The notes under the pieces were generated by a model. The model was given only the letters and a program-made list of their open reading frames with translations, made no database searches and was not told where the DNA came from. This document shows positions 26,491-38,412 of a DNA stretch of 64,000 nucleotides, in pieces. The first letter of the stretch is position 1. Every line of letters starts with the position of its first letter. The position numbers and the translations under genes were made by a program. The DNA lies in the NCBI GenBank assembly GCA_016721195.1, contig JADKIO010000006.1, positions 248,001-312,000 on the forward strand, in the 5' to 3' direction. Source of the DNA: Candidatus Geothrix skivensis (GTDB lineage: Bacteria; Acidobacteriota; Holophagae; Holophagales; Holophagaceae).

Positions 26491-26628
26491 GGAACCGCGG
26501 AGGACGCGAAAGGGCGCGAAAAAGAAGGATGGGTTGCCTGAGACTGCGGAGCTCCACGCGTGGAGGCGGAAGAAAGTCGGTTCTCCTTCCACGCGCCCGG
26601 AGGGCGTTTCGCGAATTTCGCGGTTGGC
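26491..26628. repeat. intergenic repeat element with inverted arms, copy 1
   Basis: The element starts with GGAACCGCGGAGGACGCGAA (26491-26510) and ends with an inverted arm at 26598-26628 (reverse complement includes AACCGCGAAATTCGCGAAAC). A perfect 14-bp palindrome CTCCACGCGTGGAG lies inside (26552-26565). The first 31 bases match 26 of 31 positions of the left arm of the element at 63496, and the right arms also match. It lies between the divergent waaA and COG0523 genes. No transposase is present. Confidence 0.7.
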
Positions 26629-26647
26629 TTGCGGCATCATAGGTCTG

Positions 26648-27658
26648 ATGGACCGACCCGCACCCCTGGACATTCTCATCGTCACCGGCCCCCTTGGCGC
26701 CGGGAAGACCACCGTGGTCAACCGCCTGCTGAAGGCCGAGGTGGCCGCGGGGCGGCGGGTGGCGGTGCTCATCAACGAGTTCGGGGCCATCAGCGTCGAC
26801 GGGGCCCTGGTGGACGCCGAGCGGCCCGAGCTGGCGGGGGTGGAGAACCTGGTGAACGGCTGTGTCTGCTGCAGCCTGCGGGACGACGTGGTGGCCACCC
26901 TCCGGGCCTGGTGCGACCAGCCCGAGGGCAGCCGGCCCGAGCGCGTGGTGCTGGAGACCACGGGCCTGGCGGATCCCACGGATCTCCTCGATCTCGAACA
27001 CGAGGCGGCCCTGGAGGGGCGCCTCCGCCTGGCGGGACTGCTCACGGTGGTCTCCTGCCTGACTCCGGTGGACCACCTGCAGACCAGGCCCCTGCTCCAC
27101 CGCCAGGCGGCCCTGGCCAGCCTCCTCCACCTCAGCAAATCGGATCTGGATCCCTCCGCTGCCGTGGCCTGGGAGGGGGAACTGCGCAGCGCCTTCCGCC
27201 ACATCCCGCAGGTGGTCACTCGACACGGCGTGGCCCCCGAGGGCAGCCCGGATCCCTGGCTGGGAGACGTGAGACCGGTTCCGGAGGGCTGGGAGAGTGC
27301 TCCCGCTGCCAGCTTCGCCGAGGCGAGATCCCTCTCCCTGCACTGGGATCATGCGGTGGATCCCGCGGCCCTGGAGGCCCTGCTGCTGGCCCCGCCCGCC
27401 CAGGGCGAGCTGCTGCGGGCCAAGGGCGTCTGCGCCTTTGCGGGCTGGGCCCCGCGCAACGATGGCAGCGACCGCTGGGCCTTCCAGCTGGCGGATGGCC
27501 GGCTGGAGATCTCCCCCCTCCCGCTGCGCGCGGACGGCACGGCGCCGGACTGTGTGGCCGTGGTCATCGGCACGGGCCTGGACGCCCCGCACTGGAAGAA
27601 GTCGCTGCGCGACCTCGAGCGTCCGCCTCAAGGCTCTCGCCGGAAAATCATTCTCTGA
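26648..27658 (+). CDS. COG0523 (CobW/ZNG1-type) metallochaperone GTPase
   Basis: A 336-residue G3E-family GTPase. The P-loop GPLGAGKTT (14-22), the metal-binding motif NGCVCCSLRDD (Cys72, Cys74, Cys75) and the VLETTGLADPTD switch region are intact. The C-terminal CobW_C domain (VCAFAGWAPRNDGS) follows. Members deliver zinc, cobalt or other metals to client proteins; no Zur box or metal gene nearby identifies the metal. I use the ATG at 26648; the 38 codons upstream in frame come from the repeat element and are not conserved-looking. Confidence 0.9.
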   Translation: MDRPAPLDILIVTGPLGAGKTTVVNRLLKAEVAAGRRVAVLINEFGAISVDGALVDAERPELAGVENLVNGCVCCSLRDDVVATLRAWCDQPEGSRPERVVLETTGLADPTDLLDLEHEAALEGRLRLAGLLTVVSCLTPVDHLQTRPLLHRQAALASLLHLSKSDLDPSAAVAWEGELRSAFRHIPQVVTRHGVAPEGSPDPWLGDVRPVPEGWESAPAASFAEARSLSLHWDHAVDPAALEALLLAPPAQGELLRAKGVCAFAGWAPRNDGSDRWAFQLADGRLEISPLPLRADGTAPDCVAVVIGTGLDAPHWKKSLRDLERPPQGSRRKIIL

Positions 27659-27747
27659 CGCGGATCTGGACACCAAAGGGGGCCAGATCCGTGCCCCCTT
27701 GGTATCATCGCCTTTCGCCCCCGATGCGGGGATGGCAAGGAGCAGGT

Positions 27748-30332
<2,585 letters not shown>

Positions 30333-30333
<1 letters not shown>

Positions 30334-30938
30334 TGCGTTCGGCCCTGCGCTGCCTGGTGCCCCTGGCCCTGCTGGCGGTTCTGGCCTGCCAGCGGGTGGC
30401 CGCCCCGGCGGTGGTCTACGGCCCCTGGGAAGAGGGTCTGACCCTGGCCTTCGAGGACCCATCCCAGCCCCAGCCCCAGCGGTTCCAGGACCGGATCCAG
30501 ATCCGGGTGGCCCAGGCCGCCATCGCCCCCGGCGCGCCGGGCCTGGTCAGGCTCGACTTCAGCAGCACCCGAGGTCAGTTGCGGATCCTCGCCCGCCACG
30601 GCGGCGGCGGCATCGACCTGGTGGATGAGAACGGCCGGATTTTGGCGCGCTCCCTGCCCCCGGGGTTCCCCGACACGTCCAGCTGGGTGGATCGGGGAAC
30701 CGAGTTCACCCTGGTGGGCCGGGCGGCCTGGGAAGGGGCCGCCGTCCTGCCCGCCACCGCGGACCCCGTCGGCGTCTGGGTCGAAGCCAGGCCCTCCCAG
30801 GGCCCCCGGCGCCGGTCCCTCTACCTGCCCAACCTTGGGGAAGTGGAATCCCGCGAAGAGCGGAACGGCTCCTGGATCGTCGTGAACCGGTTGGTGGCCA
30901 TGGGCTTCACCGATCTCCCCGCCCTCAAGCGTCCCTGA
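30333..30938 (+). CDS. small lipoprotein of unknown function
   Basis: A 201-residue secreted protein with a lipoprotein signal (LVPLALLAVLACQRV). The mature part is rich in beta-type segments and has no recognised motif. It overlaps the tex stop codon by one base and is followed 12 bases later by lepB, so it is likely co-expressed with them. The function is not known. Confidence 0.75.
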
Positions 30939-30950
30939 ACCGGAGCCCCC

Positions 30951-31832
30951 GTGGCCGAATCCCCCACCTCCGCGACCCCCGCCGAAGCGCCCGACATCAC
31001 CCTGCCCCCGGGCGCCGAAAAGGGCATGGTGCGCGACAACCTCGAAGTGATCTGCTTCGCCATGGTGCTGATCCTGTTCTTCAAGGCCTTCGTGGGCCAG
31101 CAGTTCAAGATCCCCTCCGCCTCCATGCGCAACACCCTGATGATCGGGGACCACCTGCTGGCCAACAAGTTCATCTTCGCCCGGCCCCAGTGGGACTGGG
31201 AGGAGCGGCTCTTCCCCATGCGCGGCGTGAAGCGCGGCGACATCATCGTCTTCCGCTACCCCATCGACCGGGACCAGGACTATGTGAAGCGCTGTGTGGC
31301 CCTGGCGGGCGACACCGTCGAGATGAAGAACAAGCGCCTCTTCGTCAACGGGAAGCAGGTCACGGGCCCCTTCGAGTTCCAGTTCGGCCGCAGCCCCGAG
31401 GGGCCCACCCCCGGCCCCTGGCCCAGCACCCGGTTCGCGGGCGAGGCCGAGCGTCCCGTGGGCCTCTGGCGCCACGCGGATCCCGAGGTGATGGCCCTGC
31501 ACGAGCGGAACCAGATGCAGTCCATGGGGAGCCTCATCCAGGAGGGCTTCAAGGACAGCCTGGGGCCCATCACCGTGCCGCCGGGCCACCTCTTCGCCAT
31601 GGGCGACAACCGCGACAACAGCATGGACAGCCGCTACTGGGGCTTCTTGCCGGTGGACCACCTGCGCGGGCGTCCCTTCATCGTGTGGTGGAGCTTCCGG
31701 GAGGGCGACACCGACAACGACAACGGCCGGGTGCCCGAGGGCCCCACGGACGTGGCCGGGGACTTCATCGACACCGCCCGCCACTTCTTCACCCGCACCC
31801 GCTGGGATCGCACCGGGACCATCCCTGAGTAG
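30951..31832 (+). CDS. lepB: signal peptidase I
   Basis: Membrane-bound S26 peptidase that removes signal peptides. One transmembrane helix (VICFAMVLILFFKAFVG) precedes the catalytic Ser58 in IPSASMRNTLM. The general-base Lys113 lies in DYVKRCVALAGD and box E is FAMGDNRDNSMDSRYWG. The 293-residue protein carries a somewhat longer insert between these boxes, as in many diderms. The start is GTG at 30951 with GGAG upstream. The following nuclease frame overlaps its end. Confidence 0.95.
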   Translation: MAESPTSATPAEAPDITLPPGAEKGMVRDNLEVICFAMVLILFFKAFVGQQFKIPSASMRNTLMIGDHLLANKFIFARPQWDWEERLFPMRGVKRGDIIVFRYPIDRDQDYVKRCVALAGDTVEMKNKRLFVNGKQVTGPFEFQFGRSPEGPTPGPWPSTRFAGEAERPVGLWRHADPEVMALHERNQMQSMGSLIQEGFKDSLGPITVPPGHLFAMGDNRDNSMDSRYWGFLPVDHLRGRPFIVWWSFREGDTDNDNGRVPEGPTDVAGDFIDTARHFFTRTRWDRTGTIPE

Positions 31833-32664
31833 TCGCCGGCTGCGAGCCCCGGCCCTCCTGCTGCTGGTCGCCGCGGCACCCCTCTGCTCCTGGGGTGACA
31901 AGGGGCACCGCGTGATCTCAACCCTGGCCATCCGGTCCCTGCCGGAGGGTCCAAAGGCCTGGTTCGCCGGACGCGAGGAAGGCGTGTGCGACCACGCCTC
32001 CGATCCCGACCACTGGAAGCAGGACCGGAAGGAGGGTCCCCGCCACTTCCTGGATATGGAACCCTACGGCGGTCCGACGAACCTGCCCCGCACGCTGGAA
32101 GCGGCCCAGGCCAGGGTCGGCGGCGACTACTACCGCCACGGCGTGGTGCCCTGGATCATCCAGGACCGCTGGCGCGACCTGACGGAGGCCTTCCGGGAAG
32201 GTGATCCCGCCAAGGTGGCTTTCGCCACCGCCATCCTCGGCCACTACATCGGCGATGCGCATGTGCCCCTGCACACCACCGAAAACCACAACGGCCAGCT
32301 GACCAACCAGAAAGGCATCCACAGCCGCTGGGAGAGCGGCCTGGTGGAAAGGCACATCGTGACGGAGGATCTGACGGTGCTCCCGGCCCAGCAGGACGCC
32401 ACCTTCCTCGCCCGCCCATGGGAGTGGCTGGTAGCCGCCCATGCCCTGGTGCCCCAGCTGCTGGAGGATGACCGCGCCGCCGACCGCACCACCCCCATGG
32501 CCGGCCAGGACAAGCGGCGCACCCAGGCCTACTGGCTGATCCTATGGGCCAGTCAGGGACCCACCGTGAAGCAGCAGCTCCAGCTCGCCGGTCAGCACCT
32601 CGGTAACGCCATCCTCAGCGCGTGGATCGCGGCGGGGAAACCCGCTCCCCCTTCTGCAAAATAA
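31825..32664 (+). CDS. S1/P1-family nuclease, secreted, apparently with a CTG start
   Basis: The mature protein begins WGDKGHRVISTLA, the N-terminus typical of S1/P1 nucleases in which Trp1 and His6 bind the zinc cluster. Later ligands are visible in DHASDPDHW, RHFLDME, GHYIGDAHVPLH and KGIHSRWESG. A signal-peptide-like stretch (RRLRAPALLLLVAAAPLCS) precedes the Trp in the same frame. No ATG, GTG or TTG occurs in that frame far back into lepB. CTG at 31825, overlapping lepB by eight bases, is the best start and gives 279 residues; starting at the GTG at 31912 would lose the signal and two zinc ligands. It probably cleaves single-stranded nucleic acids in the periplasm or outside. Confidence 0.82.
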   Translation: MSSRRLRAPALLLLVAAAPLCSWGDKGHRVISTLAIRSLPEGPKAWFAGREEGVCDHASDPDHWKQDRKEGPRHFLDMEPYGGPTNLPRTLEAAQARVGGDYYRHGVVPWIIQDRWRDLTEAFREGDPAKVAFATAILGHYIGDAHVPLHTTENHNGQLTNQKGIHSRWESGLVERHIVTEDLTVLPAQQDATFLARPWEWLVAAHALVPQLLEDDRAADRTTPMAGQDKRRTQAYWLILWASQGPTVKQQLQLAGQHLGNAILSAWIAAGKPAPPSAK

Positions 32665-32757
32665 GAGTGAGGGCCTTGAAACCTCCTTGCCCGGGGTGCC
32701 AAGTGGGTGGCCGAGGTTGGGAGATGGTGGGTGCCCGCAGTGCCCGTACGCTGCGCC

Positions 32758-34779
32758 TCAAGGGATCTCGGTGTAGACCCGGCATGGCCCGAGGACCATA
32801 TTGCGATCCCTGTCGTAGGCCGAGGTGACCATCCTGGTAACGATCAGCCTGTCCTGGCCGTCAAACGTGGGCCTCGGCGCCTCCTGCTGATAGTAGGCCT
32901 GTGCGAACTGGGTCACGGAAGTACCAGCGGGCTCCATCAGAATCAGCCGCCCCTGGTAGCTGAGCGCCACCCTATCGGTGGATTGGGAGATGGCCATGGG
33001 CCATTCCAGGGAGACGTACGGACGCCTATGCAGGACCTTCGGGGCGCTCCAGGAACCATCGATCTGCTCGATCATCGACAGCGTGATGGGGTGGGTCGGA
33101 TCCACGGCGGGAAACTCGCCATGCTCGGCGAACACGCGGAGCTTGCCGGCCGCAGTCAGGCCGATGGCCAGAGAACCACGGTTGAGATCGTAGAGGTTGC
33201 TGGCAGCCTGTTCCCAAGTCCACGCACCCCCATCGGTGCGCAGAACATGCCGGATGATCCCGTAGTAGCCGGTCCCAAAAACCACGTGAGGTCGGCCCGT
33301 GAGATCCAGCATCAGGCAGATTTTCTGGACGTCGTTCACTGACTCGATGCCTTGCAGCTGCGGGTCCAGGGCCTCGAAAAGCCACAGGCCATTGCCGCCC
33401 TTGCGGCAGTACTCCATGTTGAACTGGCCGTTCGTCGGCTCCGTCATCCAGACAAAGTGCGGCGCTCCCGCAGCATCCAGATTGAAGGTCAGGCGACGCT
33501 CCACGAAGGCTTCGCTGAAGAGCCGGGTGGCCACATCTTCGCTGTGCCAGGTGACCCCATCCAGCCAGGCATGCACCAGGGTCCTCTTTCCAGAGGCATC
33601 AGGCGCATCCTTCAAGTAGGCCACGTGGGGGCGGCTCTGGCCATCGACCCTGAGCCAGGAGTTGGCCGTTCGGGTTGAGCCAGGAAAATCCCTGACTTCC
33701 CAATCGACTGCCCCGCGCAGGATGACCCGGATATCTGACAGTCCCGAGTGATCCCCGAACACCCACTGGCCGTTGGGGGCGAGGACCCGATGCGTCCCGA
33801 CTGGCAGGGTCTGCAGCGCCGTGCTGAAGCCCGGCTGCCCCGGCGCCGATGGTACCTGGGCGGGGAGGCCGAAGCTGACGACAAGATCGCCTGAAGGACC
33901 TACCGTACGCACAAAGTAGGTGTAGAAACCCGGTAGTGCATCGACATCATCGAAGGAGTTGGCAGTGGCTGGGAGGGTGGCCACCAGACCGTCCTGGGGC
34001 GACTTGGCGTCCAGATCCGAGGTTCGGTACACCTGGATGCTGCTGCCCAGGTGGCTCTGGTTCTGCCAGGACAGCGTCACACCCGTCACCTTCGGGACCA
34101 CCTGCAGGTTCGTCGCCGGCAGCATCGGCACCCATCCGCTGCCGATGTTCGTGGTGACGCTCTCCTGGCCCTTGCGGTAGGTCACCCGGTACCAGTTGTA
34201 GGCGGCTTCGGTCGCACCCGTATCTACGAACTTGGTGGTCCCCATGGGAAGTCCCGGGATCACGGTCCAGGCCTGCGGCTGGGTGGCCGAATCAAAGGTG
34301 AAGCCCCGCTCCACTACTAGGGATTCCGCGACCTGGGTTTGCTGCCACCACAGGACCTCCACTCCGCCTGGCACCATCGGCTTGTAGACAGAACGCAGGG
34401 CCGGGGCGATACCTATCCGATAGCTGCATTCGTTCGAATAGGCCGAATGGCGTGAGCCGCTCACAGCCCTCAGTCGAAGGAGACAATCCGTGAGTTCTGG
34501 CACCGAAGCATCGAAGAAATAATCCCAGCGCTGAAGGTTCGCCGTGAACCGGGCCGGCAGCCCATAGGGCTGGGAGCCGATCTTGGTTTCGAGTTCGTAG
34601 GCTTCAACCGTCCCCACCGGCGCGGTCCAGGTGGCCTTGTAAGTTTTATAGTCATCGCCTGGAACCACTACCAGGTTGGTAGGGGCCGGGACCGGCGGTT
34701 CGGAAGATCCGCCGCCGCCGCATGCCAGCGAGCCGAGCAGGAGTACCGAACCCAAGAACCAACCCAGTGAATGCCTCAT
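32758..34779 (-). CDS. large lipoprotein with fibronectin type III-like and beta-propeller-like regions
   Basis: A 673-residue secreted protein with lipobox LLLGSLACGGGG. Two or three Fn3-like segments follow (NLVVVPGDDYKTYKATW, NLQVVPKVTGVTLSWQ), then repeated strands such as GRPHVVFGTGYYG and GQSRPHVAYLKD that look like a BNR/propeller fold. The function is unknown; a surface-exposed binding or structural role is a guess. GGGAG precedes the ATG at 34779; a GTG one codon earlier is less well placed. Confidence 0.78.
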   Translation of the reverse strand: MRHSLGWFLGSVLLLGSLACGGGGSSEPPVPAPTNLVVVPGDDYKTYKATWTAPVGTVEAYELETKIGSQPYGLPARFTANLQRWDYFFDASVPELTDCLLRLRAVSGSRHSAYSNECSYRIGIAPALRSVYKPMVPGGVEVLWWQQTQVAESLVVERGFTFDSATQPQAWTVIPGLPMGTTKFVDTGATEAAYNWYRVTYRKGQESVTTNIGSGWVPMLPATNLQVVPKVTGVTLSWQNQSHLGSSIQVYRTSDLDAKSPQDGLVATLPATANSFDDVDALPGFYTYFVRTVGPSGDLVVSFGLPAQVPSAPGQPGFSTALQTLPVGTHRVLAPNGQWVFGDHSGLSDIRVILRGAVDWEVRDFPGSTRTANSWLRVDGQSRPHVAYLKDAPDASGKRTLVHAWLDGVTWHSEDVATRLFSEAFVERRLTFNLDAAGAPHFVWMTEPTNGQFNMEYCRKGGNGLWLFEALDPQLQGIESVNDVQKICLMLDLTGRPHVVFGTGYYGIIRHVLRTDGGAWTWEQAASNLYDLNRGSLAIGLTAAGKLRVFAEHGEFPAVDPTHPITLSMIEQIDGSWSAPKVLHRRPYVSLEWPMAISQSTDRVALSYQGRLILMEPAGTSVTQFAQAYYQQEAPRPTFDGQDRLIVTRMVTSAYDRDRNMVLGPCRVYTEIP

Positions 34780-34984
34780 CACCTACTCCCATCGGTCTTC
34801 TTCCGCAACCTATGACCAACAGGTAGATGATATCGAGGTCCATCGAACTCACGACCGGCAATGGCCCGACGTGGTTCTCCCAAGCCCTACGCTTGCCGCA
34901 TGTTCCACTGGAAAGGGAGATCGAAGGCCTCATGTCCATTCATGGAGGGCTGAACTGGCATGCGTGGTTTCATCGTTTCACTCA

Positions 34985-35006
34985 CTTCACCGCGAACGCG
35001 GTGAAG
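34985..35006. terminator. terminator-like hairpin downstream of the M28-aroB-TPR operon
   Basis: A perfect 10-bp stem (34985-34994 with 34997-35006) closes on a GAAC tetraloop, the same loop type as the hairpin at 8126. It lies 25 bases after the stop at 35032. No clear U-tract follows. Nothing else was recognised in the 34780-35031 spacer. Confidence 0.55.
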
Positions 35007-35031
35007 CCCTGCTGGAACCGAACAGGAGGAA

Positions 35032-35493
35032 CTACTTCCCCTCCTCCCACCGCTTCCGGTCCAGCCACACCTGTTCGTCCTTGCCGCGGGCGTCCTTGCC
35101 CTGCCAGTGGAGCTTGAGGGGGCCCTGGGCATCCTTCTTGGTCACGGCAACGCCCGTGCCTTCTCCGGTGCGGAGGAGCCGCAGCAGGGCCTCCACGCTG
35201 GAGACCTGCGGGAGGAAGGGGAGGGGCAGCTGGGCCAGGGTGGCGGCCCGCTGATCGAGCTTCTGCCGGGGCACCTGGAGGCGGTAGCCGGTGGCCTGGT
35301 TCCCTTCCAGGAGCACCAGCCGCTCCCCGGGGGCGTGCAGCTCCAGGATGAGCCGACCACTGCCGGGCTCCATGAGCAGGCTGAGGGTGCCGACCCCTTC
35401 CCCGTCGGGGCCGGTGTAGCCCCAGCCGTACTGGGCGCGGATGGGCGCGGCGGGTGCAGGGGCGGTGACGGGCGGCGGGGCCTGGAGTGGCAT
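35032..35493 (-). CDS. small protein of unknown function at the end of the aroB operon
   Basis: A 153-residue protein with a proline/alanine-rich start and strands such as LILELHAPGERLVLLEG that weakly recall LolA/LolB-type lipoprotein carriers. No signal peptide or lipobox is visible, so this resemblance is only a hint. The ATG at 35493 overlaps the TPR gene stop (TGATG), which indicates coupling. Confidence 0.65.
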   Translation of the reverse strand: MPLQAPPPVTAPAPAAPIRAQYGWGYTGPDGEGVGTLSLLMEPGSGRLILELHAPGERLVLLEGNQATGYRLQVPRQKLDQRAATLAQLPLPFLPQVSSVEALLRLLRTGEGTGVAVTKKDAQGPLKLHWQGKDARGKDEQVWLDRKRWEEGK

Positions 35494-37355
35494 CACTGAT
35501 CGTCCTCGTCATCATCCGGTTTTGGCGTGGGGGCCACCGCATTGGTGGCCGAAGCCTCGGCCTTGGCCGCCTGTTCCTTGGCGATGCGGATGCGGAGCTC
35601 CCCCAGGCGTTTTTCGAGGGCCGCCCGCTCCGGGAACACGAAGGCCATGGCCCGCTCCCACTGTTCGGCGGCTTCACTCAGCTTGCCCTGCTTCACCAGG
35701 ACGTCCCCCAGATGCTTGCGGACCTCGGGGCTATAGGCATTCAACTCCACCGCCTTGCGCAGGGTGGCTTCCGCTTCGGCGATCCGGCCCAGCTTGAACT
35801 GGGCCCAGCCCAGGCTGTCGACCACATTGGCATTGTCGGGCGTGGCCTTGGCACTGGCTTCGATGAGGGCGGCGGCCTCCTCCAGGTCCCGGTCCTGCTC
35901 GAGCAGCAGGTAGCCGAGGTTGTTCTGCACCAGCGGATTGTCGGGCTCCAGCACCTGCGCCTCCCGCAGCACGGCGAGGGATTCCCCATGGCGGTCGAGC
36001 TGGTCGTAGGCCTGGCTTTCCATGATGAGCATGTCCACCCGCCGCACCGGCGACAGGCTGCGCGCCCGCTCCAGGGCCTCCAGGCACTTGTCCCAGCGCT
36101 GGAATTCCTGCCAGAAGGCGGCCATGCCCTCGAGGTGCAGCTGCTCCAAGGCGGCCCGGGCCTCCTTCCGCGAAAAGAACGAGTACTCGAGGTACTTCGG
36201 CGGAAGCTTGGCGGCCTGCTGGAAGAAGGGGATCTTCGGGAACCTGGCGATGCCCTCCTTGAGGGCCCCCAGCCCGCTCTTCCAGTCGTTGAGGCTGATG
36301 AAGGCCTGGGTCCGGAAGACCTGGGCTTCACCATCGGTGCGGGGGCGGGGACGGCGCTCCTTGAGGAAGGCCAGCAGGGCCTTGCCCTTGCCCTGGAGGA
36401 GCAGGGCTTCCGAGTACAGCATGGGCGCGCCATCGGCGATCCACTGGGGTTCCAGCTCCTGGGTCACGATGATCCGCAGGCGGCGCTCGGCCTCCTCGAA
36501 GCGGCCCAGGTTCATGAGGGCGCGGGCCGTGTGGAAGGTGAGGGTGGGGCTGGGTTTCATGGCTTCGGCCCGGGCCAGCGATTCGAGGGCCTCGGTCCAG
36601 CGGGCGGTCTGCAGCCGGATCAGGGACACGTTCTCCCAGAGGCCCGGTTCATCGTGCACCCGGTTGGCCAGCAGGAGGAAGCTCTCCTCGGCGTGGGCCA
36701 GGTAGCCCGCCTTGATCTGCTCCCGGGCCAGCTCCTCCAGCTGCCGGAGGTGGCGTTCCTCGGGGTTCCGGGCATTCAGGGCCAGCAGGGCCTCCCGCTT
36801 GCCCTCGTAGTTCTGCAGGGCCCGGGCGTGGATCAGGGCCCGCTCCCAGGCCGGCAGGAAGCCGGGCCGCATGCGACCCAGCCGGAGCCAGGCCTTGAGC
36901 GCGCCCTCGTTGTCCTTCAGCTGCTCGGAGACCTCGCCCAGCCGGGCCCAGAGCTCGGGATCCTGGGGCAGCCGCCGGGTGGCGAGGCGCAGTTCCTTCG
37001 CGGCCTCCGGGGCCAGGGCGGCCTCCTTCTGGGCCCGCTGGTGCTGGAGCAGGGCCAGGTGGGCCTGGGCCTCGGCGCTCTGGGGCGCCAGGGCCACGGC
37101 CCGCCGGGCGGGGATCACGGCGGCATCGGCGTCCTGCAGCTCCTGCAGGGCCTCGGACAGGCGCAGGTTCGCCTCGGCGCTGCCGGGCACCTTGGCCAGC
37201 ACCCGCCGGTAGAGGGCCACGGCCCCGGCGGGGTCGCTCCCACCGCCCCGCAGCTGGAGGGCCCGGGCCTGAAGCATGAGGGCGCGGACATCCTCGGCAG
37301 AAGCCGGGCCGGCCCCCAGGAGGACCGCAAGGATCAGAGGGCGGACATCAGGCAC
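35493..37355 (-). CDS. tetratricopeptide-repeat protein, exported
   Basis: About 620 residues. A signal peptide (LILAVLLGAGPASA) is followed by many TPR-like helical pairs (LALLQHQRAQKEAAL, NNLGYLLLEQDRDLEEAAALI, DSLGWAQFKLGRIAEAEATL, HLGDVLVKQGKLSEAAEQWE), so it is probably a periplasmic scaffold. The C-terminus is acidic (DDDEDDQ). I place the start at GTG 37355, overlapping aroB by eight bases; the longer frame to 37382 has no initiation signal and would spoil the signal peptide. Confidence 0.85.
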   Translation of the reverse strand: MPDVRPLILAVLLGAGPASAEDVRALMLQARALQLRGGGSDPAGAVALYRRVLAKVPGSAEANLRLSEALQELQDADAAVIPARRAVALAPQSAEAQAHLALLQHQRAQKEAALAPEAAKELRLATRRLPQDPELWARLGEVSEQLKDNEGALKAWLRLGRMRPGFLPAWERALIHARALQNYEGKREALLALNARNPEERHLRQLEELAREQIKAGYLAHAEESFLLLANRVHDEPGLWENVSLIRLQTARWTEALESLARAEAMKPSPTLTFHTARALMNLGRFEEAERRLRIIVTQELEPQWIADGAPMLYSEALLLQGKGKALLAFLKERRPRPRTDGEAQVFRTQAFISLNDWKSGLGALKEGIARFPKIPFFQQAAKLPPKYLEYSFFSRKEARAALEQLHLEGMAAFWQEFQRWDKCLEALERARSLSPVRRVDMLIMESQAYDQLDRHGESLAVLREAQVLEPDNPLVQNNLGYLLLEQDRDLEEAAALIEASAKATPDNANVVDSLGWAQFKLGRIAEAEATLRKAVELNAYSPEVRKHLGDVLVKQGKLSEAAEQWERAMAFVFPERAALEKRLGELRIRIAKEQAAKAEASATNAVAPTPKPDDDEDDQ

Positions 37356-38412
37356 GCGCGGTCTCCTGGTGGAGCAGGGCAAGAAGCTTGGCGTGGGGGG
37401 ATTCCCAGGCCTGGGGGGGCAGCGCCCGCTGCACGGCGGGCTCGCCGGGGCGGGGCAGGATGCACTGGATTTCCGTGAGGGGGGCTTCTGCGGTGGAGCC
37501 CTGGGCCCGCTGGGCCTTCTTGTCCCGGGCCAGCAGGGGCAGGCAGTCGCGCCAGGGCGCCACCTGCGGTGCGAAGGGGGCCAGCCGCCGCGCCAGGGGC
37601 TCCAGGAAGCTGGCCGGGAAGGGCTTCAGCCCCTGTTCCTCCGCCAGGAGGCAGGCCGCCAGCAGGCCCAGGCCCACCGCCTCGCCATGGAGCAGCTGGT
37701 AGCCGGAGGCGGCCTCCAGGGCGTGCCCCAGGGTGTGGCCCAGGTTCAGCAGGCGCCGCTCGCCGGATTCCTTTGGATCGCGGTGCACCACCCCGGCCTT
37801 GAAGGCCAGGGACCGCTCCACCCAGGGCACCTTCACGGGACCCTCCTGCAGCATTTCCACGGCCCAGGCCAGCTCCCCCTGGATGAGCGCGGTCTTGACC
37901 AGCTCCCAGCGGCCGTTCTCCACCTGGCGTTCCGGCAGGGAGGTCAGCAGATCGGTGCAGGCCACCAGGCGGCGGGGGGGATGGAAGGCCCCCACCAGGT
38001 TCTTGCCCGCGGCGAGATCCGCGCCGGTCTTGCCCCCCAGGGCGGCGTCCGCCATGGCCAGCAGGGTGGTGGGCCAGGCCTGCCAAGCGACGCCCCGCAG
38101 GTAGAGCGCGGCGGCGAGACCCGTCAGATCCGTCAGCACGCCGCCCCCCAGGGCCACCACGGTGGCCTCCCGGTGCAGGGGCACCCCGGCCCAGTGCTCC
38201 AGCCAGGGGATCACGGTACGCAGCTTCTTCTCCTCCTCGGGCACCGCCACCCAGAGGGCGTGGGCCGGCTCCGGCATCCCCGCGAGCGCCCAGGCCCCGC
38301 GGAGCCGCTGATCGCCCACCAGGGTCCAGGGCCCTTCGGGCAGCAGCTCCCGGTCGGGCTTGTCGAGGAGGAAGACCTCCGTGGGAAACCCCGAGGGTGT
38401 GGCCAGCCTCAT
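37348..38412 (-). CDS. aroB: 3-dehydroquinate synthase
   Basis: Second step of the shikimate pathway: DAHP to 3-dehydroquinate. Family motifs are VALGGGVLTDLTGLAAALYLRGV (the NAD-binding glycine motif), GGKTGADLAAGKNLVGAFH, RWELVKTALI and the metal ligands in NLGHTLGHALEA and HGEAVGLGL. The 354-residue length is normal. The ATG at 38412 overlaps the M28 gene stop (ATGA). The matching shikimate kinase lies 4 kb away inside a fusion gene. Confidence 0.94.
   Translation of the reverse strand: MRLATPSGFPTEVFLLDKPDRELLPEGPWTLVGDQRLRGAWALAGMPEPAHALWVAVPEEEKKLRTVIPWLEHWAGVPLHREATVVALGGGVLTDLTGLAAALYLRGVAWQAWPTTLLAMADAALGGKTGADLAAGKNLVGAFHPPRRLVACTDLLTSLPERQVENGRWELVKTALIQGELAWAVEMLQEGPVKVPWVERSLAFKAGVVHRDPKESGERRLLNLGHTLGHALEAASGYQLLHGEAVGLGLLAACLLAEEQGLKPFPASFLEPLARRLAPFAPQVAPWRDCLPLLARDKKAQRAQGSTAEAPLTEIQCILPRPGEPAVQRALPPQAWESPHAKLLALLHQETARA

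Noticed and set aside
34780..35031. Small gene in the spacer before the large lipoprotein
   Set aside because: Short frames exist but none has an SD with plausible composition; only the hairpin at 34985 is supported.
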